12,763 nucleotides of DNA from a bacterium. GTDB taxonomy: Bacteria; JAMCPX01. Shown one piece after another: positions 6,255 through 12,763 of this stretch (within the stretch, counting starts at the first letter, position 1; each line of letters begins with the position of its first letter). The notes under the pieces are model-generated. The model searched no databases. It was not told where the DNA came from and saw nothing but the letters and a program-made list of their open reading frames with translations. The DNA is taken from the NCBI GenBank assembly GCA_021815065.1, contig JAKAHI010000009.1, positions 1 to 12,763 on the forward strand. The letters are read 5' to 3'. The position numbers were made by a program, and so were the translations under genes.

Positions 6255-7730
6255 TCATTTCGTTTGTACATACGTGGTGCTCGATGCAAGCCCGAAAATA
6301 TTTTTAATATCTTCATCATCAAACCCTACCCCTAATCCTGCAAACCATGTTTTTACATTACGATCGAGGACGTTCTCCATACCGCCGGATAAGATAAAAT
6401 ACCTTAAAACGGATGTGCTGAGCGTCACCTTCAGTGTTGGATCCGGTTTGGCGTTAAAATTGTACATATCGAGGCTCAACCATAGCGGTTCATACGGTGC
6501 GGCAACATCTATACCAACTCCGCCGCTTGATTCTATTATACCGCCCCTGAATGTAATATACGATATTTTCTTTGCCATCTCCGCATTAAATTTCAACTGA
6601 TTGCCTGCCTTCTCTGTTACTGTTCTTGTTTGCTGAACAGGGCCGTTGTTAACCTGCGTATACGTATAATTTGTAGATTGTTCGGCATATTTTGAGGGGT
6701 CATCGACTATGCCAAGTAAAAAATAGCTATCCGATTTCGGCTGTAGTATCAAGTTGAGATAGCTTTTAAGCGTCTGTGGCTGGAATTGATATTCTTCATT
6801 GAAGTTTACGGCAATCCTGAACTTCGATATTCCTCCGGCCATACTGCTTATACCGCTCAGAGCATTTGACACCTGTTCTTCTGTTTTCTTGTCCATCAGT
6901 AACTTCCCTATCGTACCTTTACCTTCCTTAAGATCGCCCGTTATTACCTCGATATTCGCAAGGGTTTTATCCAGTTTTTCACTTGCAGTATTGATATTCT
7001 CCATCGTTTTGTTAACCGATTGCTTATTCTCCGCTATAATTTGATGGAGTTCCTCTGCTATCCGGGCGAGGTTCGCAAGGATATCAGGCCCGTGTTCTTT
7101 CAATGCACCCGCAAATTCGTTGACAGAAGCAAATGTCCTGTTGAGATTCGAATTCGTGCTCGTTACCAGACGGTCTACATGATTGATTGTTTCGTTAAGA
7201 TTATTAAACAGGCCTTTGATGTTGTTCGTACCCTGTGTTCCCCCGAATACATCGCTCAGGCTCTGCGTTACCGAATTTATGTTTGTCGCAATGCTGTTCA
7301 ATTTATTCATCAGCTCTTCCATATCCGCAGGTGACTCCGCATAACGTAGTTCTTCCCCGGGTTTGATATGCCCGGCAGGCTTTGCTCCGGGAATAATCTC
7401 TATGAAATCTTCGCCAAGAAGCCCTTTGGTTCTTATGACTGCTTTTGCATTCTCTTCTATTCTTACACCGGACATTATATTCATGACAATGAGGGCTTTG
7501 TCGTTAACCAGTTTTATATCATCAATATTACCTATCCTGATCCCAGCCAGATAAACACCGGTTTTGGTATTAAGTCCCTGTGCGTTGGTAAAGTAGGCCT
7601 TTATAGTATACCCCTGAGTCCCGCCGAAGATTGTCCCGCTGCTGATCTTCAAGGTAATCCATGAAAGTATCATAAGGACAATGGTGACAAAAACACCGAC
7701 CTTTGCATTTGTTGAAAGCCCTTTTTTCAT
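6255..7730 (-). CDS. MCE-family (MlaD-like) lipid transport protein with C-terminal beta-rich domain
   Basis: MCE proteins form periplasmic rings or tunnels that carry phospholipids or other lipids between membranes. This 491-aa protein has an N-terminal anchor (about 11-28), one MCE domain (about 40-115, with LAGIRIGNIDDIKLV and AVIRTKGLLGEDFIEIIPG), a long helical part (about 135-295, Asn/Leu/Ile rich, likely coiled coil) and a beta-rich region (about 300-478) with alternating polar/hydrophobic strands ending WFAGLGVGFDDEDIKNIFG. E. coli MlaD is much shorter (about 180 aa) and lacks the last part. The C-terminal part could be a small outer-membrane barrel or barrel-like domain, making the protein a bridge across the periplasm. 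No mlaE permease or mlaF ATPase is adjacent; it follows the FadL remnant by 100 nt. The ATG at 7730 has GGAG upstream at normal spacing. Confidence 0.85.
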   Translation of the reverse strand: MKKGLSTNAKVGVFVTIVLMILSWITLKISSGTIFGGTQGYTIKAYFTNAQGLNTKTGVYLAGIRIGNIDDIKLVNDKALIVMNIMSGVRIEENAKAVIRTKGLLGEDFIEIIPGAKPAGHIKPGEELRYAESPADMEELMNKLNSIATNINSVTQSLSDVFGGTQGTNNIKGLFNNLNETINHVDRLVTSTNSNLNRTFASVNEFAGALKEHGPDILANLARIAEELHQIIAENKQSVNKTMENINTASEKLDKTLANIEVITGDLKEGKGTIGKLLMDKKTEEQVSNALSGISSMAGGISKFRIAVNFNEEYQFQPQTLKSYLNLILQPKSDSYFLLGIVDDPSKYAEQSTNYTYTQVNNGPVQQTRTVTEKAGNQLKFNAEMAKKISYITFRGGIIESSGGVGIDVAAPYEPLWLSLDMYNFNAKPDPTLKVTLSTSVLRYFILSGGMENVLDRNVKTWFAGLGVGFDDEDIKNIFGLASSTTYVQTK

Positions 7731-7830
7731 AGTATATCTCCGCCAACGTGGAACCGACGCATTTTATGGTTTATGCAACCAAAAATAGCGTTTCTTTGGA
7801 ATGCCCGTGTGCGGAAACCATAGAATCAAA

Positions 7831-8624
7831 CTATAAGAATTCATATCCGACCTCAAACCCTGTATCTATTATGTAGCCTTTGCTCTCATATCCGGGATAG
7901 CCCGGATTCTGAATGCCACTGGTCCCGGGATCCGCATCAACCGCTATTTCCTTGTAGGTCTTTCGGTCTCCAAGTATGATACCCTGCACATGAACGGTAT
8001 AACGTATGGCACCGCCATTGGTATACGGATGCACATAACTTATGCCGGTTGAAACGACATTTTTCACATTATCAACATAGTTAGTCCTTCTCATCTGAGG
8101 AGGCACAGGTGTCGGTTCATAGTAATAACCACCCATAATATGCCATGAAGAATCGAGCTTGTAGTCAACTCCTATTCTCGGTATGTATATGTCGTTAAAC
8201 GCTTGACCACGATAGGTAACTCCCGTTTTTGGGTCTGTCCATGACTCATCCTGTGGTTTCAACCCATGATTGTCGACATAGCCCGACCATCCAACCCAGG
8301 TAATTTCACCATTCAATTCAAGATTATCTATAGGCTTGTACATGACACCGATCGATGCGTGCGCAGGAGAGTAAAACAATATCTCATTTATCGTTTGTGT
8401 AACGTTGCTTGCGATAAGTCCTGGGGGAATCCCATTGGTGTTTAAATGGACAAAGGCTGCACCAATAATCGGGAAATCGTCCGCACTCATGTAGGAAGCC
8501 CCTATTTTCAATTTATCGGACGGATGAAACAGAATGCCGAGGTTTGCAACATAGGTATACTGGCGTATGCCGGGGAACATGGGACAGCAGACATAATCGC
8601 GAAGATTATTATTTTTTTTATCAT
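7831..8624 (-). pseudogene. FadL/OmpP1/TodX-type outer membrane transporter, N-terminal half missing and frame broken
   Basis: FadL-type barrels take up long-chain fatty acids and other hydrophobic molecules across the outer membrane. An excellent start (AAGGAGG, then ATG at 8624) opens a normal signal peptide, MIKKIIIFAIMSAV then an AYA-type cleavage site, but that frame stops about 36 codons later. From 8580 another frame, offset by 44 nt, runs 249 codons and looks like the C-terminal half of a FadL barrel: YVANLGILFHPSDKLKIGASY, then INEILFYSPAHASIGVMYKP, IGVDYKLDSSWHIMGGYYY, and the C-terminal GFEVGYEFL with terminal-aromatic character. FadL proteins have about 430-460 residues, so about 200, including the N-terminal hatch, are absent. 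The likely cause is an internal deletion that also changed frame; an assembly error is possible. It sits 29 nt after the PAP2 gene. Internal initiation at 8580 would give a protein without a signal peptide. Confidence 0.72.
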
Positions 8625-8653
8625 TTTGCCCTCCTTTTACTGTGCCATTTCAA

Positions 8654-9376
8654 TCACATATCCCTGTTCATGCTGAGCATATCGGAATTCGAGTTTAATC
8701 TTTTATGAATAAATACATGCCCTTTGAATACTATCAGGTAAACGGCGATGGCTTCGATTGTTCCGCCGATGAAATCAACGAGATAGTGCTGTTTTACAAA
8801 AAATATGGATACAGAAATAAGCAGGGCTATTGCCCAGAAGACCAAGCCGATCTTTTTGTTGTACCTATAAAAGATGAGTGCCACGAACAATGAGTTTGCG
8901 ACATGCATACTCGGAAATACATTGAATCCTGGATCGGTATGATAAACCATCATAAGTAGTTTATCGGTGATTGTATTGCCTATGATTTCAGGTCGAATCA
9001 TCTTTGTAGGATAGAGAACGAAAATAACAAAGGATATCATCCCTTCAAATAAATATCCCAGCGCTATCCTCCGAAAGCTATCAATACTATCTATGATGAA
9101 AATTGGCATAAAACAGAAGATGTAATATAGAAGATAGATCCAAACAAACGCGGGGACGAAAGGTATTAAAAGATCCAATCCTGTACTTAATACATGAAGC
9201 TGTACCCCACTTTTCCATAAAAGTTCATTGTGCCAATCGAGGTAATAAAAGCTTATGCTTAAGAGTAGCCCGATAAAGATTGGAAGTATAATTTTTTCGT
9301 ACCCTAAATAGAAATTAATTATTGTTGTACGCAGATCCATGCTTTCGTCTATGGTATTATGTTTTGTGTGATACAT
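8654..9376 (-). CDS. PAP2-superfamily integral membrane phosphatase/phosphotransferase
   Basis: This is a multi-pass membrane enzyme of the PAP2 type, which removes or transfers phosphate-linked groups on lipid phosphates (for example phosphatidate, undecaprenyl diphosphate or inositol phospholipid-type reactions). It has 240 aa with about six hydrophobic segments. The three PAP2 motifs are present: K125xxRP129 in YPTKMIRPE (shortened compared with KX6RP), FPSMH (154-158) and S190 to H197 to D201 in SIFFVKQHYLVDF. The spacing and the YPT-RP form resemble the inositol-phosphorylceramide-synthase-like branch (PAP2_3) more than PgpB; the substrate is open. The ATG at 9376 has GGAG 6 nt upstream; Met13 is a less supported alternative. 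It heads a unit with the FadL remnant, and possibly the MCE gene, and operator O3 lies 150 nt upstream. Confidence 0.85.
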   Translation of the reverse strand: MYHTKHNTIDESMDLRTTIINFYLGYEKIILPIFIGLLLSISFYYLDWHNELLWKSGVQLHVLSTGLDLLIPFVPAFVWIYLLYYIFCFMPIFIIDSIDSFRRIALGYLFEGMISFVIFVLYPTKMIRPEIIGNTITDKLLMMVYHTDPGFNVFPSMHVANSLFVALIFYRYNKKIGLVFWAIALLISVSIFFVKQHYLVDFIGGTIEAIAVYLIVFKGHVFIHKRLNSNSDMLSMNRDM

Positions 9377-9525
9377 GTTTATCTCCTTTCGTACTTCTTT
9401 CAGTACCTTTCTGTATCGGCATTTTTTGCTGCCGGGACATTTCTCTATGTTCCCTTACGTTTACATCCGCCACATGCTATCGATCCCTTCTCCCTTCTTT
9501 CTCCTTAATGACTTCCTCCCTATAT
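9377..9525 (-). other. Long purine-rich untranslated leader upstream of the PAP2 gene
   Basis: No convincing gene lies here. After operator O3 the minus strand is purine-rich with eight GGA triplets, including Shine-Dalgarno-like GGGAGG and AAGGAG that are not followed by a usable ATG. A weak 27-codon ORF (9357-9440, start ATG, no good ribosome binding site) overlaps the PAP2 start. The stretch may be a regulated leader, but nothing proves it. Confidence 0.35.
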
Positions 9526-9543
9526 TAAGTATTCACTTACTTA
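9526..9543 (-). promoter_or_regulatory. Operator O3 upstream of the PAP2 unit
   Basis: The minus strand reads TAAGTAAGTGAATACTTA, 15/18 identical to O1, with perfect outer arms TAAGTA-N6-TACTTA. It lies 150 nt before the PAP2 ATG and about 60 nt after the radical SAM terminator, where the PAP2 promoter should be. I see no good -35/-10 pair around it (TTGATA at about 9566-9571 is a possible -35 with poor -10 options). Confidence 0.6.
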
Positions 9544-9545
9544 CC

Positions 9546-9560
9546 TTTTATGGCATAAAA
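9546..9560. repeat. 15-bp perfect palindrome next to O3
   Basis: TTTTATGGCATAAAA is a perfect inverted repeat around one central base, only 2 bp from operator O3. It has no relation to the TAAGTAA arms and lacks a terminator-like GC stem, so a second DNA-binding protein site is possible. Chance is also possible in AT-rich DNA. Confidence 0.35.
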
Positions 9561-9601
9561 TACTTTATCAAGTAAGTTTAGTCATTTTGTTTTATGACTG
9601 G

Positions 9602-9635
9602 TAAAAAGAGGGCGTTTTGTAGTCCGCCCCCTTTT
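9602..9635 (-). terminator. Rho-independent terminator of the radical SAM gene
   Basis: The minus strand has GGGGGCG (9625-9631), a 10-nt loop and CGCCCTC (9608-9614) with one G-T wobble, followed by TTTTT (9603-9607). It sits 10-40 nt after the stop codon at 9645. The GC-rich stem and T run make it the strongest terminator in the window; it makes the radical SAM gene monocistronic. Confidence 0.85.
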
Positions 9636-9644
9636 GATGGGGTT

Positions 9645-11135
9645 TTATCCCTCTATTCTATCCTTTGTCCTATCCTTCCATAGGGGTGCGGTCCTTTTAT
9701 GCAGATCAACTCCAAACTCTACCATTTTCGTAAAATACTCGGGATCTTCAAGAGCAAGCTGTGCGTTTTCGTCTTCTGGTTTGGCATCATCCGTAAGAAT
9801 CTTTTCCCGGAAGTCTTTGTGGTTATCCCGTATAGAGCATGGAGCAAAATAGTTACCGGGGGGATCATTGAGATAACCATATTCTTTTTGCCACCTTCTC
9901 CCCCTTATGAAGAAATTGCTCATCAATGCATCGATGATTGTTTTGTCTGTTTTATAAAGCTCATAGATGTTATCTTTATAAAAAGGCACGAAAACACATG
10001 GCATTATATTACCATTCCAGTCCACATAAAAGTATCCGCCTGAACGTCCATACGCCATACACCCGTGAGATGCCGTTCCCGCGTCCCAGAAATCACCGAC
10101 AAAGTACTCTTTTTCAAACACGATGTGCTCCCATTTCAAAGTGAGGTTCACCCGTTGTTCAGGGGTAACCATCAACCCCATGGTATCCTTTGCCCTCCCG
10201 ATCGGCATTAAATGAAACATCCACATGTATGTTGCACCGACATCTTTAAGCCAGTAATCATAGAACCCGTCTTCAAGCAGTATATCCGCGTTTTCCCTTG
10301 TAGCGGTAACGGACACACCAAAGAGAATGCCGTGTTTCTTGAGTTGTTCCATAGTATCCCGGATTTTACCATAAACGCCCTTTCCTCTTCTCTTGTCCGT
10401 TTGGCCTTCATATCCTTCAACGGATATTGCAGGTGTCATGTTTGCAGTTTCTTTCAATCTTTTCATCATGCCTTCATCCATTACGGTTCCATTGGTATAA
10501 ACGAGGAAAAACATATCATCAAACTCCTCGGCCAGTGAAATTACATCTTTTCCCCCGTCCTTCCACATAAATGGCTCTCCGCCGGAAACAACGACAAATC
10601 TGCTGCCCGCAAGGTCATGCATCTCTTGTATCAGTCTCTTTACAACATGATACGGCATAGAGGCCTTGGCCCCCGGATGGCTTGCAGCATAACATCCTGT
10701 GCATTTCAGATTGCAGTTTTGTGTCGGTGAGATTGTTACGAATCTTGGTGGCTCAAATCCATACTTATTTTTAAAACCTGCCACTATTTCATGAACACTC
10801 TCTCCTTTCATAGGCGGTTTAACGAAACTGTTCACAAATTTTTCTACATAGTCCTTTGACAAATATCCTTTATCCATATTTTTGATGGCCTGCTTCAAAA
10901 GATTGATCAAAAACTGCGCCTCTACCTTTGCAACATAGGGAGAATGTGACCCGCAGGTAACCTCGTCTTCTATCATTGCATTCCTGATACTGTTTGAAAC
11001 CGCATTGATGAGAATTTTCCTCATCGGGTTTTTATTGACCACAAGCTTAAGGCCGCTCAACAGCATCAGTTTTTTAACCTCTACACCAAGCTTAGTATTC
11101 TTAAAACCTGCTATACTATCTTGAACAGCATTCAT
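9645..11135 (-). CDS. Radical SAM protein with SPASM-like C-terminal region
   Basis: This should be a cytoplasmic iron-sulfur enzyme that cleaves S-adenosylmethionine to make a radical; its substrate is not known. It has 496 aa. About 130 N-terminal residues of helical, unassigned sequence come first. Then comes the cluster motif CNLKCTGC (C141, C145, C148), the SAM-binding GGEP (185-188), and conserved strands such as FFLVYTNGT and PAISVEGYEG. Towards the C-terminus are C359 (HGCMAYGRSG), C380 (NGNIMPC) and C433 (FAPCSI), a SPASM/twitch-like arrangement with few cysteines, so an auxiliary cluster is possible but incomplete by eye. The ATG at 11135 has GGAGG 8 nt upstream. It is a single-gene unit with its own promoter, operator O4 and terminator. 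No precursor peptide gene is adjacent, which argues against a RiPP maturase. A lipid- or envelope-modifying role is an inference from the shared operator. Confidence 0.85.
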   Translation of the reverse strand: MNAVQDSIAGFKNTKLGVEVKKLMLLSGLKLVVNKNPMRKILINAVSNSIRNAMIEDEVTCGSHSPYVAKVEAQFLINLLKQAIKNMDKGYLSKDYVEKFVNSFVKPPMKGESVHEIVAGFKNKYGFEPPRFVTISPTQNCNLKCTGCYAASHPGAKASMPYHVVKRLIQEMHDLAGSRFVVVSGGEPFMWKDGGKDVISLAEEFDDMFFLVYTNGTVMDEGMMKRLKETANMTPAISVEGYEGQTDKRRGKGVYGKIRDTMEQLKKHGILFGVSVTATRENADILLEDGFYDYWLKDVGATYMWMFHLMPIGRAKDTMGLMVTPEQRVNLTLKWEHIVFEKEYFVGDFWDAGTASHGCMAYGRSGGYFYVDWNGNIMPCVFVPFYKDNIYELYKTDKTIIDALMSNFFIRGRRWQKEYGYLNDPPGNYFAPCSIRDNHKDFREKILTDDAKPEDENAQLALEDPEYFTKMVEFGVDLHKRTAPLWKDRTKDRIEG

Positions 11136-11186
11136 ATTCTTTACCTCCTTTTTATCATATAAAGCGTATTTTTTTAAGTTACTTTA

Positions 11187-11204
11187 TATGTAATCGTTTA
11201 CTTA
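11187..11204 (-). promoter_or_regulatory. Operator O4 at the radical SAM promoter
   Basis: The minus strand reads TAAGTAAACGATTACATA, identical to O1 at 17 of 18 positions including the central ACGA. It fills the spacer and overlaps the -10 box of the radical SAM promoter, a repressing position. O1 is about 5.7 kb away and the flanks differ, so this is a shared site and not a duplicated block. Confidence 0.72.
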
Positions 11205-11215
11205 CTTATTGTCAA
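11187..11215 (-). promoter_or_regulatory. Promoter of the radical SAM gene
   Basis: TTGACA (11210-11215, perfect -35), 17-nt spacer, TACATA (11187-11192, weak -10) on the minus strand. The transcript would have a leader of about 45 nt with the GGAGG ribosome binding site. The -35 context AAAACACTTGACA resembles that of the tolC promoter (AAAACGCTTGACA). Confidence 0.65.
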
Positions 11216-11280
11216 GTGTTTTCTTTGCTTATCTTACGGTGGAAGCTTAATCTCGTATTCTATGACAGGATAGGTGTATA

Positions 11281-12039
11281 TTACTCGCTTATGGAAGCTA
11301 ATAATTTCTGTGCAGCAGGTAGATCGGACATAAACCAATCAGCCCTTGAAGACGGAGTCGTGCAATATATAACCTTTTCCAATATTTGCCGTGCTTTATG
11401 GTACCTGTCCTCTTTTATGTAAACTTTCCCCATTAACACCATCGCAACGGTAAAGTCAGGCTCTGAGGCCAGAGCCTTTTCGAGGTAATGAAGCGCCTTG
11501 AAGTCACTGCCCCCTATTATCCACGGCAGATTATAATACAATGCACCATACGCAACCAGAACCCAGGGATCATCCGGATTCAGTTTATACGCTTTGTCCA
11601 GGTATCTTAAGAATTCAGGCAGCATAAACAAAGCATTTAACACCCCTCTCAGTTGACCGGTCTTACCCAAATTAACGGCATACCAGAAGTATCCCTTTTC
11701 ACCATCGGATTTAATTTTTATAGCTTTTGCAGCAGATAGTTTTCCTGCTTCATAATCATTCAGGGCATCTGTACCTGTGAGCATAGGATAATCGCCCATG
11801 GTTGCGTAGGCCCTTGATTGCATCCAGTATGCTTTATAAATGACATGAGGATCTTTACTTTCTTCGATAATCCGATTGAACATATCTATGGATCTTTTTA
11901 GATTCATAATGTTTTTATCATAATCGTTGAATGTCCTTTCAGCATCTTCGATTGTAAAGGCAGAGACGTTTCTGATATGTAAAATGAGTAAATTCGCCAT
12001 TACCATGAACATTAAGATGGATTTTATTCGTTTATTCAA
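11281..12039 (-). CDS. Secreted TPR protein, TatT-like (TRAP transporter T-component family)
   Basis: This 252-aa protein has an N-terminal signal sequence (hydrophobic SILMFMVMANLLILHI, likely cleavage after VSA at residue 27), so it is probably periplasmic. The rest is helical with TPR-like repeats: IIEESKDPHVIYKAYWMQSRAY, LDKAYKLNPDDPWVLVAYGA, LEKALASEPDFTVAMVLMGK, ending with YHKARQILEKVI. The phrase YYNLPWIIGGSDFKALHYLEKAL matches the pattern of TatT proteins, TPR proteins found with some TRAP transporters, but no TRAP genes are near. The function is thus a general protein- or ligand-binding scaffold. The ATG at 12039 directly follows an in-frame TGA. AAAGGA lies about 15 nt upstream, too far to be a good ribosome binding site. 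No shared operator is present. Confidence 0.75.
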   Translation of the reverse strand: MNKRIKSILMFMVMANLLILHIRNVSAFTIEDAERTFNDYDKNIMNLKRSIDMFNRIIEESKDPHVIYKAYWMQSRAYATMGDYPMLTGTDALNDYEAGKLSAAKAIKIKSDGEKGYFWYAVNLGKTGQLRGVLNALFMLPEFLRYLDKAYKLNPDDPWVLVAYGALYYNLPWIIGGSDFKALHYLEKALASEPDFTVAMVLMGKVYIKEDRYHKARQILEKVIYCTTPSSRADWFMSDLPAAQKLLASISE

Positions 12040-12096
12040 TCTAGTATGTATCCTTTGATAAAATAATAAGAACGAATGCTGCGCGTCAGTTTATGT

Positions 12097-12763
12097 TTAT
12101 TGTTTTATGTCCCAGAATTGCGGCATGCCGTCGGCACCCATGGGCTGATGGCCGCTGAGATGGCAATTATAGCATGTTGCGTTAGACAGAGCGTGGTTCG
12201 TCGTTGTGTCCGAGAAGCCGTGGCAATATGCACATACCGGCAGGGCGGCATGTGCCGGATCGATCCGTGCCTGTGTGGCACCGATGATGTTTATATGACC
12301 CTGGTGAAGCCCATTGCTGACGGATGGATCGAACACATGACAGTCCGTGCACTCCGCGATATGCCCGTGGCGCGGCCCGTCCCAATTATGGCATCCGCCG
12401 CACCCTGCGCTTAAATAGCGTATAGCAAGATTCGGATTATCCTGCGTGATCCTGAATCCTGAAAGATAAATGCCGGTGTGTGCAGTTTGAACAGAGGTCA
12501 ACAGCTTGTAGGGGTCGAGTGTTCCATAGTAGGTCGGTGTAGTGCCTGTGCTGGATGAAAAACCGGTACTCTGAACATCCCCCTCGAGCCATGTATGACA
12601 ATTGCCTGCACAGTTTATACCTCCGCTATATAAATAGTTTTGTGCCTGTGCCGGGTATTCACTGTTGCTGTGATTCTCAATATTGTTATAGATAGGATGG
12701 CATTGGGCGCAATCGTTGGTGTTCAGATCAAAAGGATGTCTGCCCCTGAGCGGCCACTCGATT
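12097..12763 (-). CDS. Multiheme c-type cytochrome, C-terminal part (runs off the window)
   Basis: The last 221 residues of a longer protein are visible; the start is beyond 12763. Heme-binding motifs in order: CAQCH, CAGNCH (CX3CH, unusual), CGGCH, CTDCH, CAYCH and CYNCH, so five normal CXXCH sites and one variant. Many extra His residues (for example GPRHGHIAEC, NGLHQGHINI, NHALSNATC) can serve as distal ligands. Such proteins act in the periplasm or at the cell surface in electron transfer, as in metal-reducing and other anaerobic bacteria. The stop is at 12097-12099, 57 nt before the TPR gene with no terminator visible, so the two may be cotranscribed. The Gly/Ser/Thr-rich linker after the second motif separates two heme-bearing parts. 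No redox partner is visible. Confidence 0.88.
   Translation of the reverse strand, partial: IEWPLRGRHPFDLNTNDCAQCHPIYNNIENHSNSEYPAQAQNYLYSGGINCAGNCHTWLEGDVQSTGFSSSTGTTPTYYGTLDPYKLLTSVQTAHTGIYLSGFRITQDNPNLAIRYLSAGCGGCHNWDGPRHGHIAECTDCHVFDPSVSNGLHQGHINIIGATQARIDPAHAALPVCAYCHGFSDTTTNHALSNATCYNCHLSGHQPMGADGMPQFWDIKQ

Noticed and set aside
7731..7830. Possible hairpin (GTTTC...GAAAC with a small inner CCG/CGG stem) between the FadL remnant and the MCE gene
   Set aside because: Arms of 5 bp with a large loop are too weak to call a terminator; it remains unclear whether the MCE gene has its own promoter.
9357..9440. 27-codon ORF overlapping the PAP2 start, as a second leader peptide
   Set aside because: Unlike the tolC leader ORF it has no well-placed ribosome binding site, so I do not list it as a gene.
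9645..11135. Radical SAM protein as a RiPP maturase
   Set aside because: No short precursor-like gene with its own ribosome binding site lies beside it; the 17-aa tolC leader ORF is in another unit over 4 kb away and does not look like a precursor.
1..12763. CRISPR arrays, tRNA/rRNA genes, insertion sequences and attachment sites
   Set aside because: I found no regularly spaced repeats, tRNA- or rRNA-like stretches, transposase or integrase frames, or terminal inverted repeats.

Overview
The window comes from a Gram-negative bacterium with a full outer membrane. It carries BamA, LolD, a TolC-type efflux system, an MCE lipid-transport protein, a FadL-type porin remnant and a multiheme c-type cytochrome. 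The mix fits Desulfobacterota (old Deltaproteobacteria) or Nitrospirota-like bacteria better than enterics, but no rRNA or other marker settles this. Every convincing gene is on the minus strand, so transcription runs from high to low coordinates.

Layout in order of transcription. 12763-12097: C-terminal part of a multiheme cytochrome c, running off the window. 12039-11281: secreted TPR/TatT-like protein. 11135-9645: radical SAM protein with its own promoter and a strong terminator (9602-9635). 9376-7831: PAP2-family membrane phosphatase/phosphotransferase, followed 29 nt later by a FadL/OmpP1 gene that has lost its N-terminal half and is out of frame with its own signal peptide. 7730-6255: MCE (MlaD-like) protein with a C-terminal beta-rich domain. 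6145-5555: TetR-family repressor. 5434-1407: tolC-emrA-emrB-like tripartite efflux operon ending in a long hairpin terminator (1308-1352). 1220-1: lolD overlapping bamA, the latter running off the window.

Main discovery: an 18-bp palindrome (TAAGTAAACGATTACTTA, minus strand) sits in front of four transcription units: tolC-emrA-emrB (perfect 7-4-7 palindrome), the radical SAM gene (17/18 identical), the PAP2 unit (15/18) and tetR itself (13/18). At the tolC, tetR and radical SAM genes it lies in or next to a clear sigma-70-type promoter with a TTGACA -35 box. The simplest reading is that the local TetR protein controls an envelope or lipid regulon: efflux pump, PAP2 enzyme, FadL-like channel, MCE lipid carrier and a radical SAM enzyme. 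The bamA/lolD genes at one end and the TPR and cytochrome genes at the other show no such site.

Finer points: the tetR promoter places transcription start at or within a few nt of the ATG, so its mRNA is probably leaderless. The tolC leader encodes a 17-codon ORF with a strong ribosome binding site that overlaps the tolC start. The cytochrome has one CX3CH motif among normal CXXCH motifs.
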